Assembly: GCA_907163375.1 (NCBI GenBank)
Contig: CAJQUW010015614.1
Location: 62,001-126,000, forward strand
Direction of reading: 5' to 3'
DNA from: Prostheceraeus crozeri
Lineage: Eukaryota; Platyhelminthes; Polycladida; Euryleptidae
Length of the DNA: 64,000 bases
The notes under the pieces were generated by a model that was given only the letters and a program-made list of their open reading frames with translations, was not told the origin of the DNA and ran no database searches. This document shows positions 11,926 through 20,873 of the stretch, piece after piece. A program made the position numbers and the translations under genes. Every line of letters starts with the position of its first letter. The first letter of the stretch is position 1.

Positions 11926-12056
11926 GGGGGGGGAGGTCAGTGAAATTTGATAAAAAATGTTTTGGTTAAGGTCCCAGGTTGAAATTCGGAAGTTTTAAAT
12001 TTTTCAAAATTTTCACCACACTGGAGCTCTCACACTTAGGAATTTTTTCACTTGTG
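11926..12056 (-). repeat. Inverted, diverged array fragment
   Basis: Starts with a G run, then GGTCAGTGAAATTTGAT and the reverse complement of the array unit with ~15-20% differences. Opposed to the last direct unit (11765-11920) it forms a foldback centred near 11921. Confidence 0.85.
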
Positions 12057-12222
12057 GCATGTTACATGGACATGTGCTGGCGGACCAACTTCCCGTGGTC
12101 ATATGAGAATGGTTCAGGTGTCATATTGTAAAGAATGATGAGACAAATCGTTTGCAACAAACCGCATGTCGCTACGATGAATACTTTCGGAGATAGAGCC
12201 ATTTTAAGTTTTCTTCCGAGCA

Positions 12223-12229
12223 TATATAA
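12223..12229 (+). promoter_or_regulatory. TATA box, coiled-coil gene
   Basis: TATATAA in CATATATAAACCCCC, about 50 bases before a splice donor. A probable 5'-UTR intron runs from GTAAGC at 12272 to ATCTTACAG at 12800, bringing the promoter next to the ATG at 12819. Confidence 0.75.
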
Positions 12230-12271
12230 ACCCCCGACAACGTAAGTCTGATCACTTCATCGAAAGACGAG

Positions 12272-12800
12272 GTAAGCGACGGTCGTCGCTCTGAGCTCCC
12301 GATATCGGGTGCAAAGGACTCTATCTTTTGAAGTAGGCAAGCTATCTTGCTACTTCAAAGTTTGTATGATAGAGTTTGATAGTGTCTTTACTACTGATAA
12401 AATTTTTTAAAAGTAGTATGAGTAGTAAAATGCGGAATTTTTTAAAAATTCTTAATTTTCACTTTTTTCAAAGTTTTAACATATAGACTAAGGTTTTCAA
12501 GTATCCTGAGTTCAAATATGCTATCAGATTTGAAATTTAACTAAGTCTAAGGCAGCTTTGAGGGGTTAGATCCAGCTACTGATCACTACCTTTGACTCGG
12601 CGTTCCTGTTACCACTTCGGGGCAGTGACAATGATGTCTTCAGCTGTAAAGAGCGGGTATCGGGGAAGATCTCTCACTTCCCTAGTGATCGGTACAAGGC
12701 CTTCGGGCTGTCGACGGGATCGAGTGCCACTCACTACACTCTTTAGGAATATGACTGTACTACATGATTCCAAACTTATACAAATTTCATTATCTTACAG
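12272..12800 (+). other. Probable 5'-UTR intron
   Basis: Donor GAG|GTAAGC and acceptor TTATCTTACAG|TTC enclose 529 bases without a credible ORF. Splicing leaves a leader of roughly 60 bases between the TATA-directed start and the ATG. Confidence 0.6.
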
Positions 12801-12818
12801 TTCACAATAAAATCTAAC

Positions 12819-13997
12819 ATGGCCAATGACAAAAATCGCAAATATCACATCAAAATGTGCTCTTGTGGGCGAGTTAATCGCAGTGCGGACGCCAAAGCTC
12901 ATGTGAAGAAGGCGGGCACCGGCCACATGATTGTCTTGAATAGGGTTGCTTGCGTAAAGTGTAGAGTGCTGAAGGGTGATGAGGATGAGGTGCGTTTTTA
13001 CAGAGTGCATGCTGACTGTAGTGGTGGTTTAGTGACTGATTTGAGATTTACGCAGTTGATTGTGGAAGAGAGGGAGCGAATGTTGGCGAATGTTGCGAAT
13101 GTTGTTGAGAATGTTGTTGAGAATGTTGTTGAGAATGATGAGTTGGCGAGAGCGGTTGCGTCGTTGGAGGGTGAGATTGAGCAGCGGAAGAGAGTGCTTG
13201 AGAGTGATGATGAGGATGATGTGGATTTAGATAGGGAGCGTGTGAGGAAGCGTGTGAGGAAGTTGAGCTCTTCGTCATCGGAGGTGTCCAACATCGTCAT
13301 CACCGACCCCCCGAAGAGCTCATCTTCCCCAAAAGTGAAGAGTGGTGGGATTCGTGTGCAGTCGGCGAGGTGGTTGAAGGATGAAGAGAAGAGGCATGTT
13401 TCGCAGCAGATGGCGCATGAGTTGTTAGTGAATAAGTTTGAGAGTTTGAAGAAAGTGAAGGATGAAGTTGTGAAGGAGTTGGATGAGTTGAAAAAGAAGG
13501 ATTTGAAGTCGAAGGAGGTGGCGGATGAAAACATTAGAATGAGGCGTTGTGTGACTGATTTGAAGAATAAGACGCGAGAGTTGGAAGAGAAGAATGATGC
13601 GTGTGAGAAGAGGGCGAGTGCTGCGGAGAGAAGAATGAGAGATGCAGAGGCGAAGTTTGAGGAGATGATGAAGGAGATGAGTGTGTTGAGAGCGAGGAAT
13701 GTTGAGTTGGAGAGGACTGTGGCTCGGCGGGGTGATGAGAGGCAGGCGTGTGAGAAGTTGGAGCGCATGAGGGATGAGTGGGAACGTGTGAATGAGGATC
13801 GTTTGTTTGAATTTCACATCCCTATTCGGGACAATCATTTGGCCGGCGAAGTACTCGTAAACCAGAATTTAGACGAATCCATCCTATGCTACAACGGTCA
13901 TCCCACGAAAAAATGCCTCCACGCCAGCTTACGAATGCGCGGTCACTTGCATAAATTTTCGATTCGGAAACGCGCGAGACTACCTAAGGATGACTAA
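12819..13997 (+). CDS. Polinton coiled-coil protein with N-terminal Cys cluster, function unknown
   Basis: A 392-aa protein I do not recognise as a known family. The first ~75 residues contain CSC, CVKC and HADC, a possible metal site. Residues ~80-345 are highly charged and heptad-like (many E, K, R, L), predicting a long coiled coil with an acidic stretch SDDEDDVDLDRE. The last ~55 residues are not coiled and end in basic RKRARLPK. The ATG follows the acceptor at 12800 by 18 bases. The coil-coding part is strikingly G-rich and C-poor on the coding strand (codons GAG, GTG, TTG), unlike the C-terminal part from 13803, so the gene may be composite. A short intron-like segment (14002-14061) follows the stop. 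Confidence 0.8.
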   Translation: MANDKNRKYHIKMCSCGRVNRSADAKAHVKKAGTGHMIVLNRVACVKCRVLKGDEDEVRFYRVHADCSGGLVTDLRFTQLIVEERERMLANVANVVENVVENVVENDELARAVASLEGEIEQRKRVLESDDEDDVDLDRERVRKRVRKLSSSSSEVSNIVITDPPKSSSSPKVKSGGIRVQSARWLKDEEKRHVSQQMAHELLVNKFESLKKVKDEVVKELDELKKKDLKSKEVADENIRMRRCVTDLKNKTRELEEKNDACEKRASAAERRMRDAEAKFEEMMKEMSVLRARNVELERTVARRGDERQACEKLERMRDEWERVNEDRLFEFHIPIRDNHLAGEVLVNQNLDESILCYNGHPTKKCLHASLRMRGHLHKFSIRKRARLPKDD

Positions 13998-14001
13998 CTT
14001 G

Positions 14002-14061
14002 GTAAGTGAAAAGCAAATAAGATAGTATATCCTATTCTAATACATATCATTTTCATTGCAG
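14002..14061 (+). other. Possible 60-nt intron after the stop codon
   Basis: TTG|GTAAGT at 14001-14007 and TTTCATTGCAG ending at 14061 make a good short intron, similar in size to those of the polymerase gene (65 and 59 nt). If used, it lies in the 3' UTR of the coiled-coil gene. Confidence 0.5.
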
Positions 14062-14094
14062 ATCTTTGCCCGCCTTCACCACCCCATCAATTTA

Positions 14095-14234
14095 CTCCCG
14101 AGAACGAACCATCGGCTCTCTTAAGGGCCACCTAGGGGCAAGACATGATAGAACCTCCACGCGGTTTGCCCTGGGCAGTCTTCGGACTGGCGAATACTAT
14201 CATTAAGTTGAATCTGCTATCAGTCAACTTGAAC
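14095..14234 (+). repeat. 140-bp module, copy 1
   Basis: First of three nearly identical 140-bp blocks (others at 14569-14708 and 15088-15227), starting CTCCCGAGAACGAACCATCG and ending CAGTCAACTTGAAC. It ends 20 bases before the TATA box of the 88-aa ORF. This copy has GCCACCTAGG where the others have GCCACCATGG. Confidence 0.95.
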
Positions 14235-14254
14235 GTTGCGTCGCGTTAGAGGGG

Positions 14255-14261
14255 TATATAA
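14255..14261 (+). promoter_or_regulatory. TATA box for 88-aa ORF
   Basis: TATATAA in GGGGTATATAAACC, 33 bases before the ATG at 14294 and just after a 140-bp module. Confidence 0.8.
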
Positions 14262-14293
14262 ACCACTGCCTCTCATTTCATTTCATTTCAATC

Positions 14294-14560
14294 ATGCAGA
14301 CGCCGAACAGTCAAGTCAGCTCTCCTCGCGGACCGCAGTTAAGGCCGCGAAATTTATTTGAGGAGTTCGTCAGGCTAGAGGAGCAAGACAGAGTCCACAA
14401 CAATCTTGCTCGGATTGGCAATCCGATGACAGCAACTGCTGTCAATCCAACGGAATGGCGCTACATTCCACTCTATACTCACATGCCAGTTAGTGTGGAA
14501 GTCGACAGTGCTACCAAAGAGAGAGTCTTTGACTCTCTCAGCAGAATTGGTAGGCTGTAG
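14294..14560 (+). CDS. Small Polinton protein, 88 aa, unknown
   Basis: The first ATG downstream of a strong TATA box opens an 88-codon frame. The protein has no recognised domain; it is rich in R/E/N, with LFEEFVRLEEQD and two copies of a short element (NLARIG near residue 37 and SLSRIG near residue 82). It is bracketed by 140-bp modules and followed within 10 bases by the second. Promoter context supports expression; coding is inferred. Confidence 0.6.
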   Translation: MQTPNSQVSSPRGPQLRPRNLFEEFVRLEEQDRVHNNLARIGNPMTATAVNPTEWRYIPLYTHMPVSVEVDSATKERVFDSLSRIGRL

Positions 14561-14568
14561 GATGACGA

Positions 14569-14708
14569 CTCCCGAGAACGAACCATCGGCTCTCTTAAGG
14601 GCCACCATGGGGCAAGACATGATAGAACCTCCTCGCGGTTTGCCCTGGGCAGTCTTCGGACTGGCGAATACTATCATTAAGTTGAATCTGCTATCAGTCA
14701 ACTTGAAC
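14569..14708 (+). repeat. 140-bp module, copy 2
   Basis: Nearly identical to the modules at 14095 and 15088. It contains GCCACCATGG, a strong Kozak context, opening a short frame that starts MGQDMIEPPRG and runs past the module to 14744. The TATA box of the 83-aa ORF lies 68 bases downstream. Confidence 0.95.
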
Positions 14709-14776
14709 ATTATGCAGTCGATTGCTATCCCTGAAGCATTCTGATTCGCTGTTGAGCAATTCATTGTTGAAAACCC

Positions 14777-14783
14777 TATATAA
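14777..14783 (+). promoter_or_regulatory. TATA box for 83-aa ORF
   Basis: TATATAA in CCCTATATAAGCC, 42 bases before the ATG at 14825. Confidence 0.78.
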
Positions 14784-14824
14784 GCCAGAAGATTGTAGCG
14801 CTTCTCATTCAATTTGAAGTCACG

Positions 14825-15076
14825 ATGGAAGCGACATCTGCCGACAATATTCCCGTCTTCACTGATGAAGACAACGGCATTCCCGAGTTCGTCATCCTCG
14901 ACGAGTGGGATGAGGATGAGAAGAAGGGGAAGATCAAGAGGATCGTTTGGACGGATGAGGTGTGGACTCCAAATACCACCCGCATCCGAAAGGTGCCAGA
15001 TGCACCACCACGGCTTAGGCGGTATAGGGTATACGAGAACCTAACCGTCATACCTATTGACTATTCAAGCCAATAG
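14825..15076 (+). CDS. Small acidic Polinton protein, 83 aa, unknown
   Basis: The first ATG after a TATA box opens an 83-codon frame. The N-terminal half is acidic (DEDNGIPEFVILDEWDEDEK) and the C-terminal half is basic and Pro/Arg-rich (RIRKVPDAPPRLRRYRVYEN). No family is recognised. A third 140-bp module begins 11 bases after the stop. Judged real mainly from promoter position and biased composition. Confidence 0.6.
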   Translation: MEATSADNIPVFTDEDNGIPEFVILDEWDEDEKKGKIKRIVWTDEVWTPNTTRIRKVPDAPPRLRRYRVYENLTVIPIDYSSQ

Positions 15077-15087
15077 TCATCTTGTTA

Positions 15088-15227
15088 CTCCCGAGAACGA
15101 ACCATCGGCTCTCTTAAGGGCCACCATGGGGCAAGACATGATAGAACCTCCTCGCGGTTTGCCCTGGGCAGTCTTCGGACTGGCGAATACTATCATTAAG
15201 TTGAATCTGCTATCAGTCAACTTGAAC
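15088..15227 (+). repeat. 140-bp module, copy 3
   Basis: Third copy, again with GCCACCATGG. Its short frame runs to 15278 with a tail different from that in copy 2. No TATA box follows within 150 bases. Confidence 0.95.
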
Positions 15228-15572
15228 GTTGCAAATGCAGTTCGGTGTAATACTTCCTTTCGACGGGCGTTCCTGTAAAGGGCGGCGGTGAAACCCGTAG
15301 CTATGCATACCGCAAGGGACATTCGGCAATGGTCAATCTTGTTAAACCTCTCTGCGTCATGTTTGCAAGTGATTGCCTCTGTCTCAACGTAGTATGCATT
15401 CGCGCCAGGGCGACATTTAGCCAACTGTCGAAGGTTGCCTAAAACTTTCCATTGCATACGTTATGAGAACCATGAGTTCTACCTGTCTCTATCAATGAGA
15501 CGAATTGATGAATGGAATGAAATGGGAGGACACTCACGCGCCACACGCAACATAACACACTTCTCTCTTCCG
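15228..15572. other. Polinton intergenic, nothing recognised
   Basis: No supported ORF. It separates the 140-bp modules from the 185-bp repeats. Confidence 0.6.
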
Positions 15573-15757
15573 TAGTCTAACAAGCTCTTTACACATGGAT
15601 CGCAGTCGATTGCTATCCCTGTATCAGAAGTGTAAGCTATCTTAATTTATTTGACACTATTTTATCTACCATCATCGTCCATATGAAATGTTTTTAGATT
15701 TACAAGTTAGACTAAGCGTGCTACTATTTCCAAATGAAAAAGTATACATGGTTAAAT
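15573..15757 (+). repeat. 185-bp direct repeat, copy 1
   Basis: Essentially identical to 15778-15962 (period 205 bp). Both begin TAGTCTAACAAGCTC and contain GCAGTCGATTGCTATCCCTG, a 20-mer that also occurs next to 140-bp module 2 at about 14714. Confidence 0.95.
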
Positions 15758-15777
15758 CATCCACTTAAGCCCATCCA

Positions 15778-15962
15778 TAGTCTAACAAGCTCTTTACACA
15801 TGGATCGCAGTCGATTGCTATCCCTGTATCAGAAGTGTAAGCTATCTTAATTTATTTGACACTATTTTATCTACCATCATCGTCCATATGAAATGTTTTT
15901 AGATTTACAAGTTAGACTAAGCGTGCTACTATTTCCAAATGAAAAAGTATACATGGTTAAAT
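15778..15962 (+). repeat. 185-bp direct repeat, copy 2
   Basis: Second copy of 15573-15757. It ends just before the 3' end of the minus-strand ORF at 16028. Confidence 0.95.
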
Positions 15963-16027
15963 TATTCACTAAAACCCCATTCAAGTAAGTCAGTATGAAA
16001 GCAAAGATAATACGAAATAAACATTTA

Positions 16028-16465
16028 TTATGGCATGTATTTCAAAAGGTCTTCATCGTCAATATCGTCCCAGAGTCTGGCTTCACATAGATTACAAAAA
16101 CAGTTGAGCTGCTTTAAACGTTCTTCTGCAGCGTCCCTCACTTTCTCAATGTACGCCCACTCCGCCACGGTTCGCGGTTGGGAGTTAGGGGTGTACCACT
16201 CCCATATTTGATGCAAGTGCGACTTGCTGGTCATCTCCATCACCCCTTCGGCATCATATTGTAAATATTTCCACCGTATGCCTGTTAGGTCGGGCAACTC
16301 CTCTTCATCCTCCTCCGATAATGATAACTTTCGTATATTGTCGAGATTGTATGTCTTCTCCACCTTCGCCTTTCTTGGTGCATTTGGTGTAACGAGCACC
16401 TTTGCTGATGTATATGGAGAGGAGAACTCCAATGCGGTATTTGGTGTTGTTGGAGGACTTGTCAT
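16028..16465 (-). CDS. Polinton hypothetical protein, 145 aa
   Basis: Unrecognised protein transcribed away from the polymerase gene. It has a Pro/Thr/Ser-rich N-terminus with PNAPRKAKVEKTY, an acidic patch LSEEDEEELPDL, Trp-rich central sequence (IWEWYTPN, EWAYIEKV) and a C-terminal CFCNLCEARLW with a possible metal-binding C-x-C-x2-C. The ATG at 16465 shares a 256-bp divergent intergenic region with the polymerase. Length, composition and position support a real early gene; function unknown. Confidence 0.65.
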   Translation of the reverse strand: MTSPPTTPNTALEFSSPYTSAKVLVTPNAPRKAKVEKTYNLDNIRKLSLSEEDEEELPDLTGIRWKYLQYDAEGVMEMTSKSHLHQIWEWYTPNSQPRTVAEWAYIEKVRDAAEERLKQLNCFCNLCEARLWDDIDDEDLLKYMP

Positions 16466-16538
16466 GTTGTCTTTGAAATGCTGACTTTGAATAATGATAA
16501 CTTTAACATTTTTCTAATTCTTAAGTATACACAAGCAG

Positions 16539-16644
16539 CCAATCAGAATGAACATCCAATGAATGAAGAGGATGAAAGTATATAAGCAAAGTGACATTCA
16601 GGTCATTTCATTTAATCTGTGAATCATACAAGTGACGAACGCAC
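16539..16644 (+). promoter_or_regulatory. Polymerase promoter: paired CCAAT, TATA, shared leader motif
   Basis: CCAAT at 16539 and 16556, TATATAAG at 16579 and a 24-base leader motif at 16621-16644 with core AGTGACGAACGCAC followed by a TCTCTCT run. The same parts at the same distances (17, 18 and 42 bases) occur on the minus strand at 32871-32766 before the 235-aa gene. The region also serves the divergent 145-aa ORF. Confidence 0.8.
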
Positions 16645-16721
16645 GATCTCTCTCTTTGACTATTATTTGAGTGAAGTCTCTATCTTGTAGAAGTATCAAC
16701 CTTAAACTTGATTTCGTTGAA

Positions 16722-19700
16722 ATGGTAAGTTGAAAATTTCCTCTCATCTCCCTCAAACGTGTGACTAATAGCATCTTCCTCAATTTCAGGCATCAACTTC
16801 ATCACCAACGCCCTCTCTTCTCGAGGAAAGTTTAGAGTTATTGAGTCAAGGTAGGTTGTAACACTACACTGAGGCTTGAACAGAGATGAAAGAATGATTT
16901 CTCTTTCAGGTGATGTGAGTTCCAGCTCAGGACTCTCGCGGCAAGGCAACGAGTGGGAATGTGCCGACTGCGGACATATGTTTACAAGGAAGCACAGTCT
17001 CCTTCGACACATCAAACAACGTGTGTGTCAACGCAAAGCGGTGTCAATCTCCGGAGGTGAAGTTGATTCTGACGATGACATCTCCTTTCCTTGCGATTTG
17101 TGCCCTCTTTCTTTTGATAGTCACTTTCAGCGATCTTCGCACAGACTTCAACACACGCATGCAAATGATCACTACACCAACGGTACCTCTACCATCTCCC
17201 TCATTAATGTTTCACATAATAATTTAGTACGCGACTACTGCATGGAGTCCAATACTCAAATTGTAGATTTTCCTGAGTGGCTCCTTCAAAATTCTAACAT
17301 TATCGAAGCGCTCTTCAATAATTTAGACAATTTTAGAATGAAGGCGCTCATCTACCTTAAACTAAAATATATTAAAATAGATTTTCAAACGGGTCAAGTG
17401 ACGGAGAGAATACAGTTTCATATTCCTTCCTCTTCCGCAACCGAAGTTGTAGACTGCGAGTCTTGGCTAAATTTTCACATTCAATGTTTAAAATCAAATG
17501 TAGATAAATTCAATCAACGCGACAGCGCTCTCATTTTTGATGGTGTGGACTCAGCCATATTCAAAATTTCCCTATTAGAAAGTCATGCAGCTCGAGGCAC
17601 ATTTAAACTTCCAAAAACGTTGTATAATAAGAAAGCTGTCATCAATGTTGATTGTAAATCACAGTGTTTCAAATATGCAGTCCTATCCATCCTTCACTAT
17701 AATGATATCAACGCGCATCGAGATCGCACCTATAGCTATAGACAGTGGGAGGATGAACTAGACTTTGAAGGTTGTGATAGTAACAACATGAAAATCAAAG
17801 ATGTAGAAACGTTCGAAAAACATAATAAGATTAAAATTGTCGTTCACGTGTGGGAGAAGGGGTTGAAGGGTGCCCGCTATAATTCACGTTCAACTTGTTA
17901 TGAACGTGTAGTCAACCTCTTATTAGTAAAACAAGATGATAGCGAGGAATGGCACTACTGTGGTATTCCCAAAATCTCTCGCTTGTACACTCACTTGGGG
18001 CACTCTAAAAGAGGTGAACATTTTGTATGCGACCGCTGCATCCGCTCATTTTGGAGTAAAGATAAATTTGAAACTCACTATGAATGGTGCAAGCGAGGTA
18101 AATTACAAATGGAACGCATGCCCAAAGATAAAATATTTTCACATAGGGATAATGGTGACGAATTAAGTCCCCTGCGTGTCATTTACGCAGACATAGAATG
18201 CTACATTGATGATATCATCCACAAGCCAGCAGCCATATCCTGCTATGAAGTATGGCATGACCACTTTAGGAATAGACAAAACAAAATGCATACTTGGCAA
18301 GGTGAAGATTGCATTTCAAAATTTCTAGAATTTCTCGATAAAGCTGCAAAATTTCAACAATCATATGATTCCCAATTGCAGCGTAAGTCACTACATATGT
18401 CAGATGAAGACAAACAAAAATTTGAAAGTTGCACATCCTGTCCTAAATGTCATAAAACGTTTGATGACGATAAAATTAAGAAAGTGCGTGATCATGATCA
18501 CATCACTGGTAAATTTAGAAACGCACTCTGCTCCAAATGTAACTTTTCACTTAGGTTGAGACGTCGTGTACTACCCGTCATTTTTCATAACTTTAAGGGC
18601 TATGACAGTCATATGCTCATAAAAGGAGGGTTGAGCCAGATGAAATCGTGGCAGTTTAATGTAATAGCACAAACGAGAGAAAAATTCATGGCAATGACAG
18701 CAAAAGTACCAGTAGATAAAACTAAAGAAAATAAGACAGTCTTCTTCGAAATAAAATTTTTAGATTCATTTCAATTCATGTCAGCGTCACTAGCTTCTCT
18801 CGTTCGTAATCTCAAGTTTCTTCCCCATAGTCAAACTTTGAAGAAACACTATCCAAACTTAACGGATGAAATAATCACTCGCAAAGGAGTCTTTCCTTAT
18901 GCGTATTTTAGCTCAATGTCTAAACTAAATGAAACAACCCTTCCTTCCATTGACAAATTCAAAAACGATTTGACGGGTGAAGATTGTCCAGTAGAGGACT
19001 ATGAACATGCTCAAGAGGCATGGTTAAAATTTAATTGTAAAACGTTTGGCGATTATATGATCGCTTACTTAGAATTAGATGTCATTTTGCTGGCTGATGT
19101 CTTTCAGGAGTTTCGACGAGTGGCATTAGAAGAAGACAAATTAGATCCTATCCACTTTGTCAGTCTACCAGCCATGTCCTTTAAATCAGCCTTTAAAATG
19201 ACTGGTGAGACCATTCATCTCTTACAAGACCCGGAGATGTATAATATATTTGAGCGCGGAATACGCGGTGGTCTCACATTTGTAAATAAACATCATATAA
19301 AATCTGAAACAGTAGGTGATGATCATATCCACCTAAAGTACTATGACCAAAATAATTTATATGGCAGTTCACTGTCTAAACCACTACCTCATTCCGAGTT
19401 TAGTTGGTTAAATCAAAATGAGCTTGAGTATTACTCCAACCCTTCAAACATACTGAATATTCCAGATGAAGGTGATTGGGGATATTATTTTGAAGTGGAT
19501 TTGATTTATCCAAATAGTATTAAAAATAAAACTGCTGATTTCCCACTCGCACCTGAATCTGGCGAAGTGACTGAAGATATGTTTTCACCATTCATGTCAC
19601 AATTTCATAATAACTTAACAGAGTGTGGACAGCCAAGGTACAAACCATGCCGCAAACTTTTACTCACCCAATATGATAAGAAAAATTATCTCGTACACTT

Positions 19701-20694
19701 CTGCATATTAAAATTCTATTTAGAAATGGGCATGCTTCTAAAGTCAGTTCACCGCATTATCAAATTTAGACAGAAAGCCTTCCTCAAACCCTACATAGAT
19801 AGTAACAGTCAAAAACGTGCACTCGCCCAAAATAATTTTGAAAAGGATTTTTATAAATATAAGAATAATAGTCTATTCGGAAAGACCATGGAGGATGTTA
19901 GAAAACGTATGAATTACAAACTAGTCGTTGATGAACAAAAATATCACAAATTGACCTCATCACCTCTTTTCATTGATAGAGACATCATCGATGAGGATCT
20001 TGTAGGTGTTAAAATGATTAAATCAGAAGTTGAGTTGTGCAAACCCATCTATATTGGGCAAGCCGTTTTAGATTATTCCAAGCTTGAAATGTATCAACTC
20101 TTCTACAAAATATTAAAACCATGCCCTCTCGTAAAAGAGGTTCGCTTGCTGGGTGGTGATACAGATAGTTTCTTTTTAGGAATTACCACTCAAAAAGATT
20201 TAAATTTTAATGAAGTAGGTAAGTCATTAGAAATATATTTCGATACATCTAACTACAATCCCACTCATCCACTCTATTCCATACAGAATAAAGCCAAACT
20301 TGGTTGTTTTAAGGATGAAACAGCAGGAAAGGAAATAGATGAAATGATTCTCCTCCGTCCTAAAATGTATTCCATGAAACTAAAAGAATGTGCAGATAGT
20401 ATTAAGCGTGCTAAAGGTATATCAAAATCCATTGTTCATAAAATGAAACATCGGTCCTATAAGAAGGCCTATAAAAATAAAACTATAACGTTTGTCAATA
20501 TGACAATCTTAAAATCTCAAGTTCATACTGTGAAAACGTACACGTTCAAGAAACGAGCACTTTCAGCATGGGAGGATAAGAGGTGTTGGATAGGACATAA
20601 CACATCTCTTCCACATGGACATCCTGACACAAACATACCTCCACCCAAAAGAATAAAACTCACGCTACCACATTCAGGAGATGTATTGACATAA
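16722..20694 (+). CDS. polB: Protein-primed DNA polymerase B (Polinton PolB), spliced
   Basis: Replicates the element from its ends by protein priming. Best read as exons 16722-16724, 16790-16850 and 16910-20694 (1282 aa): the ATG abuts GTAAGT, and two introns of 65 and 59 nt end in ATTTCAG and CTTTCAG. Splicing keeps the frame and removes the in-intron ATG at 16876. Two C2H2-like fingers lie at residues ~39-62 and ~88-112. An exonuclease domain follows with YADIECYID (D449/E451), an inserted CPKCHKTF...DHDHITGKFRN zinc region, FKGYDSHM (ExoII) and YLELDVILLAD (ExoIII). The polymerase motifs are DQNNLYG (from 834), KNNSLFG (1006-1012) and GGDTDSFF (DTDS 1105-1108). All catalytic residues are present and the frame is intact. 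Residues N-terminal to the exonuclease resemble the separate protein at 30709-31119. Confidence 0.96.
16725..16789 (+). other. PolB intron 1 (directly after ATG)
   Basis: GTAAGT at 16725-16730 to CAATTTCAG at 16789, 65 nt. The first coding exon contributes only the ATG. Confidence 0.82.
16851..16909 (+). other. PolB intron 2
   Basis: AAG|GTAGGT to TCTCTTTCAG at 16909, 59 nt. Removal joins a split Gly codon in frame. Confidence 0.82.
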
Positions 20695-20844
20695 TCAACT
20701 TTAACTCAGTATTTTGATGTTGCTTTTTGTAGATATACATGGTTGTTTTATGTATCGCATGAGATCGTTTCTTCCTTGTGAATATATGCCTACAGTCAGC
20801 CCATTCCCCCTATATCTGTGAAAAGACTTTTTCATATACATATT

Positions 20845-20858
20845 TTTATTTCAATAAA
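20845..20858. terminator. Convergent poly(A) signals
   Basis: AATAAA on the plus strand (20853-20858, for PolB) and on the minus strand (TTTATT at 20845-20850, for the gene ending at 20874) sit back to back. Confidence 0.75.
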
Positions 20859-20873
20859 CATATCACAATGACT

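Noticed and set aside
12998..13768. 256-aa minus-strand ORF opposite the coiled-coil gene
   Set aside because: Ser/Phe/Leu-rich antisense shadow of the strongly biased coil-coding strand.
14375..14812. 145-aa minus-strand ORF
   Set aside because: Antisense shadow across the 88-aa ORF and a 140-bp module; no promoter context.
16876..16909. ATG at 16876 as the PolB start
   Set aside because: It lies in a 59-nt intron with good splice sites; the spliced reading starts at 16722 with a matching promoter.
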